Shown here one piece after another: positions 24,180 to 36,000 of a stretch of 64,000 bases of DNA. This DNA is from Aradus depressus (lineage: Eukaryota > Arthropoda > Insecta > Hemiptera > Aradidae). The stretch's first letter is position 1; every line of letters begins with the position of its first letter. The notes under the pieces were generated by a model. The model saw nothing but the letters and a program-made list of their open reading frames with translations. It was not told the origin of the DNA and made no database searches. Both the position numbers and the translations under genes were made by a program. The DNA is taken from the NCBI GenBank assembly GCA_963662175.1, contig OY759218.1:11214001-11278000 (forward strand). Reading direction: 5' to 3'.

Positions 24180-24960
24180 AAATAAAAGAAGACCATCAGC
24201 TGTTCTAATTAGAGTGGACCAGTCTATGTTGTGGAGTTGAGGTGAGATGTGAAGGTGGGCAGGCTAGGAGTGAGAAAAGTGTTTAGGCTTAAGGTGTGGT
24301 GAACCAAAAAGGTGGAAATAACATTGAAATAGATGCACAAAGGAGGTACTTTTATTTATTTATACATATATATGCCCTAAATAACGTTTATTTGAAGAAT
24401 GGCCATTATGTCAAAGGAAAAGAGACTAAATAGATATAAAAATTAGGTTGTAGGATTTCTTTTTGTAAATTATTTGATTTTTTTTATGTTTCAATCTTAG
24501 ATTTTAATTTTATAATGTAGATTTAAGAAAATAGACCCAAATATTTGTTCTCGTATTCTATGCAATTCATTTTGCCTGTTGGCCCAATAAGATAATTTAA
24601 AAACTTTTGGATTAGATTTAATATTTTTGCAAAACTTAGAAAAACAAAACTTCTCTTTACAAATCCAAATGAAAAGTTTTTTAATTGAATTTTTTTTTTT
24701 AATTACGTGCACTTTCTTTAAAATTGCACGTCTTGAACTTTTAATATTTTTTTAGGGCCCTTTTCGGAAACTACTGTAGAAATCAAAATTTAGTAAAATA
24801 CCAGAGATATAATTTCTACAGGAAATGTGGTAAATTTAATTGATTTTTATTTGTTTATTTAATTATTATTAATTTTATTAATGCAATTATTATTTATGTA
24901 TTTATATTTAATAATTTTATTTTACATCATTTTTATTTTATTTATCACTATATTAATTTT
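24180..24960 (-). repeat. Dispersed repeat R3
   Basis: Inverted paralogue of 6640-7480 (accatcagctgttctaatta; ggaaaagagactaaatagat; tagggcccttttcggaaact). Confidence 0.6.
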
Positions 24961-26110
24961 CACCGAATGTAATGAATATATCGACACACTTGAATGAGGA
25001 TTCAGAAGCCGCTATGTAAGTCAAATATTGAGTTTTAGCCCAAACGGTCGATTTGCTTTGGAGGGAGAGCGAAAACTTTTTTGATTAATTCTTGATGGGG
25101 AAGTACATACCGGGTCATTCACTGACGACCTTTTATTTGTGTATCCAGAACCTCATAATTACATATTTATCATAAAAAAATTTATTTTCTTTTTTGGATT
25201 CAGGGAAATGGAAAATGTGAAATACATTTGAAAAAATGAGCATATAATTTTTGATGGATTGCATACTACGTATAGTGGGGAAGTTGAACGATAACCTTTG
25301 AAGCGGAGAACAAGGAAGGGACCGGGAGGCAAGAAGTGGGAGTGGGAGACGGAAGAAGAGTGTTACGAAATGAAGGAGGAAGAAGGCAGCCAACCAACGA
25401 AAAAACATTACCAAAAAAAATCAACCTTATTTTGTTCTGCCAAGTCACCACCATGTTAATTTTCATTTTAAATATTTTGAGGAATTTGTTGAACCTGTTT
25501 ACCTCCTCAGCTGTGCATAGTATAGGGGAAATTATGTATAGATTAGAAATTGGTGTGGAATTCACCGGAATTTTGTTTTGCGACCCCTCATTTCAAAAAT
25601 GAAAATCACCGGCAATGTACTTCCCCAGAACGAATTATTCAATTAACTTTTCGCTCCCGCTCCAAAACCAGTCAACCGTTTGCGCTAATATTCAATAGTT
25701 GACTAGCATAGAGGCTTCTAAATCTTATACTTAATTTTGTGTCGATAAATTCATTACATCGGCAGTTATTAGGGTTTTTGTGTCGATCCGCCTTCCATGA
25801 ATCCCCCCCCCCCCCCTTTTTTTTACATATTCGCAATCTGGAAGTCGGAAAACTTGAAATTTGTTGAAAACTCCGATATCGAATTTTTGACCGATTACAT
25901 AACTTCCTCTATATCTATTTCGTATAGCTGAGCAAGTAAAAAAAAGTGCCTGCTTCTTTGTGTCTGTGAACATAACTCTTGATAAAACGAACATGTCACG
26001 AAATTTTATCTGAGGATTCAGTGCATCATAAGGACGACACCTATTGATTTTCAGCTATATCGGTCTATTGGTTGTAAAGAGAGAGCGAAAACGTATTTTT
26101 TGATTGACCG
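24960..26110. repeat. Cluster of R1 fragments
   Basis: + strand right end at 24960-25130; left-end fragment 25500-25600; reverse copy 25600-25940 (aaaatcaccggcaatgtact ... cgtatagctgagcaagtaaa); + fragment 25945-26110. A 17-bp poly(C) is at 25801. The paired open frames at 25133-25602 on both strands show no known motif. Confidence 0.75.
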
Positions 26111-26139
26111 ACGATTTATTATTTTATTTTTTAAGCCTT

Positions 26140-26345
26140 TCCTGGCATCCTTTTGAGCCAGATTGAAAAATAGGCTATAAGGCATCTCAAAATTCTTAAC
26201 GGTAGGGGGGACTGTGAGGGGAGGCTGAGCATAAAAATAGTTCTACCTCATTAACGGATTGTCATGCAATTTCACATGTAGTAGGTAGTTTTAAAAGCAA
26301 AATTAAAAAATAGACTGTGATGTTTCAAAAAATTGAAAGGGAGGG
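26140..26345 (+). repeat. Dispersed repeat R2
   Basis: tgagccagattgaaaaatag ... gaggctgagcataaaaatag ... cctcattaacggattgtcat. Confidence 0.75.
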
Positions 26346-26359
26346 GGTCTAAGCACGTA

Positions 26360-27060
26360 TTAGCTAGAAGGTCCACCGTTGCACGGTTAATACTATCTGT
26401 GGACATCAGCGTTCCTAAGCACAAACTAGGGTGTCCGCCGTTGCGTGGTACATAATAGCAATGATACTCAGCGTTCCCTAAGTACGAACTAGAGGTGGTG
26501 CCCGGCGCACAGTGTAAAATTTATGAGTTTTGATTTTCAAAATTCGAGTCCCCGCTCAATTTTTGATCAATTTGGATGAAACTAGGTGCAAAATATTTGT
26601 GAATGCTGGCTTTTTATCAGGTAACTGCGGGTTTCACAATCAATGTATTATATGCCAATTTGCCAAAACCCCGCGAAAATTTTAAAAAATGTCGATTTGT
26701 TTTGTCTAAGTTTTTGTTAACGGATTTTTACAACTTAAAAGAATGTTTTTTGGGTCGCTGATTACGAAATCAATATTTATTTTAGCCAAACGTGGTCCTA
26801 ATGTTGTCATTTTGGCCTAATGTGATCCAAATTCCATATATAGGCTATTTTTGCCACTGGCATATAATACCTTGATTGTGAAACCTGCAGTTATCTGATA
26901 AAAAGCCAGCTTTCACAAACATTTTGCATCTAGTTTCATCCAAATTGATCAAAAATTAAGCGGGGGCACGAATTTTGAAAATAAAAACTCATAAATTTCA
27001 CACTGTGCGGCGGTCCTAAACACTTACTTGATGAGGTGTCCGACGTTGCAAGGCACATGT
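26360..27060. repeat. Imperfect tandem repeat interrupted by a long-inverted-repeat MITE
   Basis: Units with gtgtccgccgttgcgtggta lie at 26370-26500 and resume at 27020-27050. The insert is 26503-27011. Confidence 0.65.
26503..27011. mobile_element. Foldback MITE, about 509 bp
   Basis: Arms of about 155 bp: cgcacagtgtaaaatttatg ... tttatcaggtaactgcgggt on the left; accttgattgtgaaacctgc ... ataaatttcacactgtgcg on the right. No ORF. Superfamily unknown. Confidence 0.75.
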
Positions 27061-27390
27061 ACGATGATTCAGAAGTTTTTATTGATTTTAAACCAAATCA
27101 GTAAATTAGTTTAAAGAGGAAAAACTCATGTCTCTCTATGTGTGTGTTTGAATATCATAACTCCCGATACAATGAATATGTATATCGACACGAAATTTTT
27201 ATTTATTCAAAACAGGAAAAAAGAACGACACATATATGTATGTATACACTATATATAGATATTAGTACATAGTATTCAGAAGTTCCTAAGTAAAACACCT
27301 ATTGATTTTCAACCAAATCAGAAAAATAGTTTCAAAGGGAGAGCTGGCGAAGTACATTGCCGTTGATTCACTAACCACTTATTTTTTTTC
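27055..27390 (+). repeat. R1 fragments
   Basis: cataactcccgatacaatga ... acctattgattttcaaccaa ... tggcgaagtacattgccgtt. Confidence 0.75.
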
Positions 27391-28290
27391 ACAGCTGTTA
27401 GAAATTCATCAGAATTATCACAAACATTTTCTTTAGTAATTAACTACATACATTAGTAGCAATTCTATTAATATTTATGTACACAATAAATAACTTATAT
27501 GTTAATGGGGCAATATACATTTGTTATACATTTTTTACCGTTACTTTTGATGGACCCATAAAATATATTTACTAGATAAAATCTAGGGCAAAAAAACATT
27601 ATGAACAATTTATATATGAACAGCTTTAATATTATTGATATAAAAGTCTAATTGTTTATATAACAATTATTAATGTTGCCGATGGACGTTATGACGTACC
27701 CAATATCTACTCATTTAAATGAAAATAAATAAATATATTTCTTTGTATGGAGCAGAAGAAAATAAATCTAATATTTTACAATATAATATTTTTTTTTTGA
27801 TGTATTTGAAATTATTTTTGAGTTTATTTTGATCAGTCAATATATATGCTCTATTAGATAATTGAATGTACATGATAAATATATTAGCCATGTACACAGC
27901 CTATATGAAATATATTTTAGACATATAGGCTAAAATGCATAGATTACCAAATTAAGATCTTATTTTTTTTTTTTATTGTTAGATTTTTTTCAAAATGTAT
28001 TATAACTAATTTTATCGATATTATGAAATATATTGACTAAATTAAACAAGATTTATTATTGTCTTAAGGAAAATAATTTATTTCTTATATTTAGAATTAA
28101 AATTCTAATCTGGAAGGAGTAACTTCACTTGAACAATTATTTTTAGTAGAAAAGATATTAAATTGTTAATAAATATAATAATAATATTTATTTCATTTGA
28201 GTGTTGAGATGGTACTAAGTACGTCAGCGTTGTATCGAAATACAGGATTCTATCAAATAAATTGCCGCTCTCATACGCCGTTTTTTTTGA
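27390..28290. other. AT-rich stretch, nothing recognised
   Basis: Very low GC; short open frames only. Confidence 0.4.
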
Positions 28291-28960
28291 TTTGGCTTAA
28301 GACCTCTATATGTCTTATGGACTTATGAATCCATCTATGAAATTTCTCAACCAAATGTTCATTCCTTCAAAAGTTATTGGAGTCATTGAAGTTATGCCTT
28401 CCTCTAACCCCCCTCTATCCTGTCCAATTTGCTTGAAAATCAATAGATATTTTAATATCTCAGGGACTTCTGAGTCAGAATACTAAATTTCTTGTCGAAA
28501 CATTCATTACATTGGCAGTTATTAGAGTTTTTAAGTTAGCCGTTGTCTAACCCAAATTTTTATTCACCTAGGGCAGGGGTCTTCAACGAGTACCTCACAT
28601 TGTACAGGCTCGGGACCATTGTTTAACGTCCTATCCGAAGGACGGCGTGCTTGAGTTTGTTTTACCTCCCAGATAAAATAAACTAAGGGCCTCGGCCGGG
28701 TTCTGAACCCACGAAGGCAAGCACTCATACCACTGAGCTACCGGATCTCGGGCTCGTTCCTCAGGTCAGAAAGAGCTAAATATAGAAGGAAAAAAAAAAA
28801 AAAAGCGTGGAATATACAAAAAATGAATATATAAATATATTAACAAATATCAGTAAAACAAATAGTATGTAAATAAAATAATTGATAATAATTATAAAAA
28901 TATTAAATAAATATATAACTTCCCCTATACCTATGTATGTATTGAGCTGGGGAAGTAAAA
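28290..28960 (-). repeat. R1 fragments enclosing a SINE
   Basis: Reverse R1 at 28290-28535 and a left end at 28915-28955 (taacttcccctatacctatg ... tgagctggggaagtaaa). 28745-28915 resembles 45165-45360. Confidence 0.7.
28549..28745 (-). mobile_element. SINE family 1, tail missing
   Basis: atttttattcacctagggca ... ctatccgaaggacggcgtgc ... accactgagctaccgga. Confidence 0.88.
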
Positions 28961-29207
28961 ATGGTTTCTGAAATCATATTGATATTGGTAGACAAATACA
29001 AATGTCAATTGGCCTTTCATATCTAATCTTGAAGCCAGCTGAACAGATTTCCATTATTTCTTTATCTGACTACAAAATTAATCATACTAATAATTCTTTA
29101 TCACCTTCTACCATTGTAAATTTACGACAAGAAAAATTAAAAATACTCTATCTGATTAAATGGTTCAGATTGCAATAATTTACAAACCTCTACAAATATT
29201 ATTTACC

Positions 29208-29470
29208 CCACCCATACAGCGTAGAGGTTAAATTACCGCTGGCATAGTTCAAAGAGATGGGGATGCCAGTTGTCCTTTAGCCTACGCTGTCTGGGTGGAA
29301 TAAATTTTTATTTTGTTACTATGTACCCAAGATTAAGATTTTATACTTTTCAATATTTATATATTATATTTATTCAATTATAGATGTGCCACTGATGATG
29401 ACGCGGTTGCGTAGAAAACCGTTTCTGGTCAAAAATAAAACAGTGGAAGACAAACGTTTTTTTTTTTTCT
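29208..29470 (+). mobile_element. Retroelement end with hammerhead-like core
   Basis: 29213-29298 form an inverted pair (acccatacagcgtagagg against cctacgctgtctgggtg). At 29392-29417 lies CTGATGA-TG-ACGC-GGTT-GCGT-A-GAAA followed by ACC...GGTC, close to a hammerhead core with one extra A before the third stem. A sister copy is at 44625-44720. Confidence 0.5.
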
Positions 29471-29691
29471 ATGAGAAAACTCGTCCCACAACATTTTACT
29501 ACCACAATTGATAATATAATTATTACAGCTAACTCAATGCTTTTTGTGCAGCCTAATAAAAAAATCAAATGGGTAATGGCACAAAGCTAAAGTACAGAAA
29601 ACGTAATATAATTATAAAAAAAAATATATATTGAAATAAAATTATAGAAAAACAGTTCTGTTTTTTTTTGCTGAAATTTTTGTTGTTAGTG

Positions 29692-29935
29692 TGACTCATG
29701 CCTGAACATTTACAACGAGGTCATATCGCCCACTTCCAGTGGGATTTTTAGTCACTCTGGTGGACATGAGCCTGACTCTACTGTGGAAGTCCTAAATGTT
29801 GTCTAGGTTTAGTTAGTGTAGTAGGGTTTTTTTAAGGAGTACCTAACATCGTACAGGCTCGGGACCATTGCTTAACGTCTCATCCGAAGGACGACATGCT
29901 CAAGATTATTTTTACCTTCCAGATAAAAAAAACTT
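29692..29935 (-). mobile_element. SINE family 1, head missing
   Basis: gactcatgcctgaacattta ... ctcatccgaaggacgacatg ... ttaccttccagataaaa. Confidence 0.87.
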
Positions 29936-30690
29936 ACATCGAACATCAAGCATTCCAGGGAGGCCTAACGACCGATAGATGTGGACTTATAAATTGTTGG
30001 CTGATTGTCATATTATTCATACTATTAATTAAATATCATTTATATAGGTCGAAAAGCGGTTTATTGATTATTCAGTTTTATTGTTTATTGATTTGTTTTT
30101 ATTACATTGGAAGTCACATTCTTGGTGAATGACACTAAAAGAGAATAGATAAAGCGTGTACTTCGGGTAACGTTTGAGTTTCACGTGTTAACTACATAAC
30201 GTTCATTTTATGTATCTCACTGAGAACGCGACGAGATTATTTCAAAAATATATAACTGTATTTTTACACTTTTTTTTAAAGTTTACGGGCGGTGGGAGGG
30301 GGAGAGAAAAATTTTTTTTATTCATTACCAGCAACGCCGGCTAACCTGCTAGTAATAAGATAAGTATTTCTTATGTTGAACTATCGACGGTAATGCCAGG
30401 CACTAAAATGAATTTTTTGAAGGTCAAAATTGTCCTAAAGAAGGTTACTTCCCGATATACAGATGGCGCTAGTATTTAAAGCGTGCGGATATGGTTCACT
30501 TTTTGTGTTCGCGAAATAATCTTATGGTTGGTTAGATAAGATTAGGTGAGATAAAGATGGAAGGAGAGTTAACTGCCTGTTAGAAGGCCAACCCGGAAAA
30601 ATCCCACGAAAAGATAAATTATTTATTTATTTATTTCTACAGGCAAAGCCTATTATTACACAAGAAAAAGGTATATACCTAGTATAAAAT
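29935..30690. other. No recognised gene
   Basis: Contains ctaacctgctagtaataaga, a common transposon-flank-like phrase, and unique DNA. Confidence 0.35.
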
Positions 30691-31450
30691 AAATCAGAAA
30701 TTCCAACAAAAGTAAAAAAAAAAATTCTTCTCCGTGAAATAATCGACTAAGTTTTCACTCTCCCTCTGAAACCAAGATTTACTCCAGGACATGTGGACAT
30801 GTGAATCCATTGCATCAATAGTTATTTGGGTTTTTGAGTTGAGCCCTCTCATCTGATCTCCACCTTCCCTGCGTCCAACTTTGCTGAAAATCAACATATG
30901 TCGTCCTTATGAGTTTTTGGATTTACATATAAAATGTGTAAGTATATTCATTCTGTCGGGAGTTTTTAAAAATATTTATGGAAATATTGGGGTCAGAAAA
31001 CATGAAATTTCGATGGAAATGTGAATTCAACATAGATTTTCTGGCCAATTACATAACTGCCCTTATACTTCGTATTGCTGATTATGTAAAAGTATGTCTG
31101 TTAATACGATAACACTCGATACAATGAATTACACGAAATTTCGTGTGTGGACGCCACCTGTAGATTCTCAGCCAAACTGGCCGAATCAAATGAGATTAAT
31201 AACTTGGTTTATTACAAATAATTTGTGCTGGGGAAGTAGGTTGCTGTTGATTACAAAATGTATGGGAAGTTATTTAACTGGTCAGTTTGATTTTGAGTTT
31301 AAATCATCCAAAAGTTTTTTTAAAAAATCCTGCCTGTGTGTATGTGTTTGTGAACACAATAACTCCCCAATGCATGAATGTAATGATACAAAATTTTATA
31401 TCTGCCCCATACGGATGAGATTTATGTATCCAGTAGATGAGATATGTGCA
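30690..31450. repeat. R1 copies head to head
   Basis: Reverse copy 30720-31090 (acatgtggacatgtgaatcc ... tcattctgtcgggagt ... ccttatacttcgtattgctg), then forward pieces 31095-31240 and 31250-31410. Confidence 0.75.
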
Positions 31451-31561
31451 TCTCAGGATGAGATATAAAGTTTTGCCAACGATTAAACTTAAAATAAATT
31501 AAAAGAAAAAACTTGTTTAATTTTTAGATTGTCTAATTCCAAAAACATACTATACATAAGT

Positions 31562-31587
31562 GTACCGGTTTCGGCTTACGGCGTCAG
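31562..31587 (-). ncRNA. Hammerhead-like core (candidate)
   Basis: On the minus strand: CTGACGC, short GC stem, GAAACCGGTAC. The last part gives stem III ACC/GGT and a cleavable A; position 9 is C instead of A, so activity is doubtful. Confidence 0.3.
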
Positions 31588-31633
31588 CACAAAGTTCAAA
31601 AATGACATTTCAGTTTGCTAAGTTGTCATATTC

Positions 31634-32419
31634 ATACAATCCTCAGGTTACCTGAGATTACCTAAAGCTGTGACACCCTGTCCCCTAAGGAAGTCCTACC
31701 TTAACATACAAATATTTGAGTTTAATCATAAACAAAATCAAAAAATGTAATAGTAAGACATTTTTTTTTAATGAAAGATAGTTTATTGTAGAGTACAAAG
31801 TATATATAAGAAATAAGGGCTATATGACATAATATCCAAATACAACAAGAAAATAAAAATGAGTACATACTCTTCATAATAAAAATACACAATATATTAT
31901 ATTAACATAGTGGTGTTAACAGAGATACGTATTTTCCTGGTGGTAGGCAGATGTAGTGGACTTGTTAATTTCGTAATACAGATGTATCAGTCCAACATAA
32001 TTTATTTTATACCACAACTAGTTTCATCAGTCTAACGGACATCTTCAGGTGGTGAAGTGGTCAGTTTGACGAAACGAGTTCTGGTAAAAATAAATTATTT
32101 TGGACTGATATACTTATCTGTATTACTAATTTGAGGTATGTATTTGTATTATAAGGAGTATGTACACATTTTATTTTCTTCTTGTATTTCAATATTATGT
32201 TATATAGCCCTTATTTCTACGTATTTTTTTATAAACCCCATTTTTACTTTTAAAGAAAATTTAAATTTCTAGCTATTATATTTTCTTGATTATGTGTATG
32301 TTTAAACTCAAATATTTGTAAATGTTCGTTTAAGGCAATACTTCCCACCCAACTATGGACTTCCCTAGGGGACAGGGTGTCACAGCTACAGGTAATCTCA
32401 AGTAACCTGTGCATTGTAT
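31634..32419. repeat. Foldback of about 785 bp
   Basis: Arms of nearly 390 bp: left atacaatcctcaggttacct ... tgacaccctgtcccctaagg ... ataagggctatatgacataa ... tatcagtccaacataattta; the right arm repeats these in reverse to 32419. A short unpaired centre is near 32040. Each inner arm carries a CTGAAGA...GAAAC-like or CGAAAC motif. Confidence 0.85.
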
Positions 32420-32449
32420 AAATATTTTTTCATTTTATTTTATTATTTT

Positions 32450-33060
32450 ACTTCCTAAGCTATATGAAGCCCATATAATTATGTTGTATGTATGTTATGC
32501 AATCTGTCGGAAATTCGATCCGGACTTTTCAACGGAATTTCATGTTTTCCTATGTCTAGTTTTCAAATATGAAGAAAAAAAAAGTCTGTATGTCTGTGAA
32601 CACGATAACTCTCGATAGAATGAATGTTTCGAAACGAAATTTTATATGTGAATCCAGAATCCTCTAGCAACGACACCTATTGTTTTTCAGCCAAATGGAC
32701 CAAAGGGAAGAAGGGATTAGGGGAGAGGCTTAACACAAACATTTTAATAACTGCCGATACAATGAATATATCGACATAAAATGTCATATGTGAATTCAAA
32801 ACCGCATTAGGACGACACTTATTAATTTTCAGCGGAATCGGCGGAAGGGAAGGAGGTGAACAGAAGGGCTCAACTCAAAAACCCTGCCGTTGTAATGATT
32901 TTATCGACACAACATTTAGTATGAGCATTTCGGAGGCCTATATAAGTCAACTATTAAAAAATTAGCGCAAACGATCGAATGTTTTGGGGAGCAAAAAGTT
33001 AATTGATTAATTCGTTCTGGGGAAGTACATTTTCGTTTATTCACCGAAGACTTTCTTTAA
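32450..33060 (+). repeat. R1 element, near full length
   Basis: tacttcctaagctatatgaa ... cgataactctcgatagaatg ... taactgccgatacaatgaat ... gccgttgtaatgatt ... ctggggaagtacattttcgt. Confidence 0.9.
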
Positions 33061-33320
33061 TGGATTTTGTTTTGTGTTTTGAAGTGACACTAAGGGGGCC
33101 ATCCGAGCCTCAGTGTTGCCACCTCAGAAGGGGAGTATCCCACACGTGCATGCCAGACTACGTAACCACTTCCGGATAGATCTGACAAGTACGTATGGTG
33201 GCTCTCACGACTTACATCCCAGTAAAGAACACCATAGGATAATTCCCTTAGTCAACATGATATACAAACATTAGTTCAATCCTCTTATTCATACAATTTA
33301 CATCTTAATATTAAAAAGGT
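33060..33320. other. No recognised gene
   Basis: Includes an ETS-like CACTTCCGGAT (33168-33178) and a CACGTG box; no gene start is visible. Confidence 0.3.
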
Positions 33321-33835
33321 TCCAGACCTAATTGATTAATCACTACCTCTCCAAAAACAATCGACCGATTCGGCTAAAAATTAATAGTTTAGTTACAAAG
33401 GGGCTTCTGAATCCTCATATTAAATTTTGTGTCGATACATTCATTACATCGGCAGTTATTAAAGTTTTTGTGTTAAATCTCCCCCTCTTTTTTGTGTTAA
33501 ACCTCCCCCCTTTTTTGTGTTAATCCTCCCTCCCTTTTTTGTGTTATACCTCCCCCCCTTTTTTGTGTTAAACCTCCCCCCCCCCTTTTTTGTGTTAAAC
33601 CTCCCCCCTTTTTTTGTGTTAAACCTCCCCCCCTTTTTTTTGGCCGTTTTGTCTGAAAATCGATAGGATACAGATATAAAATTTGATTCTGATAAATTCA
33701 TTCTATTCGTGATGACAGCAGCACTTTTTTTTTTACATTTTTGAAATAGGGCGTCGAAATTCCATTGAAAACTCAACATCGAATTTCTGGCCGATTACAT
33801 AACTTCCCCTATAGTTCATATAGCTGGGGAAGTAA
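33320..33835 (-). repeat. R1 element, reverse, with internal minisatellite
   Basis: gattaatcactacctctcca ... ttcattacatcggcagttat ... tagttcatatagctggggaa. Confidence 0.88.
33467..33640 (-). repeat. 21-24-bp minisatellite within R1
   Basis: About eight copies of ttttttgtgttaaacctccc, an amplified R1 module junction. Translated on the minus strand it gives KKGGRFNT repeats, an artefact. Confidence 0.93.
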
Positions 33836-34002
33836 AAATAATATTTTTCAAGTTATAAGTAGTAGGGGAAGTTATGGAATTAACACAGTAAAAAAAAAGT
33901 TGGTGAATATTGGGTAAATACTTAACCCAGTCAGTGCCCAAATTAATTTTTTTGTTTAAAATTTCAATGTTCATATATATATGAACATTTTTTTTTTTTG
34001 GC

Positions 34003-34195
34003 CTTATGAACGGTGCATATTAGCCATGTCAATGTGTTATCTAGTTATATTTACGATATCCATGGTCCCGGGAGGGAGTTCTATCTACGAAATAAAACTC
34101 ACCCCCGGACGGGATTCGAACCCGCAAACCATGGTGAAAACCATTCGACCAAAGCCCTACGCTCTAGCCCGCACAGCCACCATGGTTCCCTGATA
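34003..34195 (-). mobile_element. SINE family 2
   Basis: acgggattcgaacccgcaaa (box B) and ccctacgctctagcccgcac (box A side); tail catattagccatgtcaatgt, T-run at the 3' end. Confidence 0.8.
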
Positions 34196-34233
34196 TAAAC
34201 ATAAGTAATCATAATAATCGAGCAAACAATTCA

Positions 34234-34920
34234 TTACAATACAGTATGGTAATCTTCGAAACAGGAAACACATAATCCAACATTACTCTTTCCACACTGT
34301 GTAGTGACAGCTGAAGTCTTTTTCAAGTTCTTGCAAAGCTACACATCTCCGTTTCTTATTATTTTTGACTTTTTGAATCAAATGATTCATTCGGTCAGTG
34401 CGAGCCCAGCAGATGGTCTTCCTATTTTTTTTGGTGGATATTGGAATATTTTAGGTAGCTTTGAACAAGCTCTCTCCTGAAATCTATCTGGCTTATCTTA
34501 TTTCTATTTTGCTTTTTTAGTTTCCATGCATTTTGCACACAGACGTCCAACAACCACGAAAATAGTGGCCAGTACCACTTTCTATTCCTGACAGAAATCT
34601 GGTAGAGGTTAACATTTTGACTCATTCTGTCTACACCCCCCATGTTCATATTATATTGAGCAAAAAGAGATTTGCACAATTTTTTTTTCAGTCAGATTAT
34701 CGTTTTACAGTAGAAATGGGATGTGTCCCAACAGTATTAGAAATACGACTGAGTTGTCTCTCCACATTACCACCAATACTCCATCTTCTTTGCAAATTCC
34801 ATGTTCAAATGTTCCTCTATTTTGCAATGTTTTTTTTGTCAGAAAATGGGTTTGGTTTTGGAATTATATCTTCTCTCATAGTCCCTGTTCCTCTATAACC
34901 GTGTTCTCTTAGAAAAGTTA
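34234..34920 (-). pseudogene. piggyBac transposase pseudogene, C-terminal half
   Basis: Best stretch at 34422-34679: AQYNMNMGGVDRMSQNVNLY, RKWYWPLFSWLLDVCVQNAW, SQIDFRRELVQSYL, typical of the DDE_Tnp_1_7 domain end with the last conserved Asp (GGVDRM). Upstream, 34690-34920 gives broken pieces (NEFTNFLREHGYRGTGTMRE, NTVGTHPI) with stops. Downstream, after a frameshift, a Cys-rich zinc-binding tail survives: CGKSNVGLCVSCFEDYHTVL to a stop at 34234. Stops and shifts make it nonfunctional. The N-terminus and element ends were not found; an SINE-2 abuts the 3' side. Confidence 0.88.
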
Positions 34921-35660
34921 GTAAATTCATCCCCTTAAAAAAATTAACAAAATAAAAATTACACGATAAGTTTCGCAACTCCTGACTGAAATCATCGATA
35001 TCTGTCCAATGCTTCTTGTACGGACAAGTCAGGTCCTAAGTCCTAAGATGACCTGTAAACGCCTAGATTCAAGAAATAACACGGGCTACGGGCACACCAA
35101 ACTTTGTAAGCAACAACTTTTGTCCAAATTTGAAAATTCGCGTTCTAGTCGCTACAATAGTGAGAATAGGTCATAAACAGATGGTAGACATCAGAGAGAC
35201 GTATAAAATTTTAATTAGAACTAATTAAAAATACTTACTCTACGTCGACGTTCTTGTGAAAAAAAAAGTTTTAAATTGGCTTGCAAAAAACATACTAATG
35301 GAAATCTAGTTGCTCAAAACAAGCAATATTGGGAGAGATAGGTTCTGAGAAGCACTCTACCAGATGTTGTCAAAATAACTTTTACAGTATTAGCTGAATT
35401 AATTTTGCAAAATAAAATTGTACGCTTTCGAGGTCGCTCATCAGGCGAAAAATATAATTTAAAAACCAAATGAGTAAATAAAATGAAACTCCAATAAATA
35501 CAATATATACAAAAACTACTAAGGAGAGGAAGAGAGGACAGCGGTCCGTTGTTTGGCTATTAGTGGGTATAAGAAATCCGTATGATTGTGTAGTAACTTC
35601 AGCGTCTTTCTTCGTTTGGCGCCTTTCCAAAAATCCTATTTCAGTATTCTCTTTTTTACA
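34920..35660. other. No recognised gene; contains a hammerhead-like core
   Basis: Minus-strand 35426-35444 reads CTGATGAG...CTCGAAA, a weak core with little stem II. The rest is unexplained, including the 82-codon ORF at 35382-35630. Confidence 0.3.
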
Positions 35661-36000
35661 CTTTCCCAGCTATACGAAGTATAGGGGATGTTATGTAATC
35701 GATCAGTTATTCCAAATTTCATGTTTTCCGACCTCCTGATTCCAAAAATAAAAAGAAAAAAAATGGTCTCAGTGTGTGTGAAAACGATAACGATAAAAAA
35801 TGTTTTTAAAAAAGTGCTGTTTGTCACCACGATAATTGCCGATAGAATGAATTTATCGACATCAAATTTTATATGTGTATCCAGAACCGTATAAGGACGA
35901 CACCTAAAACACAAAAACTCTAATAACTGCCATTGTAATGAGTATTGCGTATTGACACGCAATTTCATATGTAAATTCAAAGCCCTCCAAAGACAACACC
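35660..36000 (+). repeat. R1 element, left part
   Basis: tttcccagctatacgaagta ... cgataattgccgatagaatg ... taactgccattgtaatgagt. Confidence 0.85.

Noticed and set aside
31094..31468. 124-codon + ORF
   Set aside because: Composed of two R1 fragments; no conserved domain.
33459..33779. Basic KKGGRFNT-repeat protein on the minus strand
   Set aside because: Translation of an amplified R1 junction rich in C/T; frame is chance.
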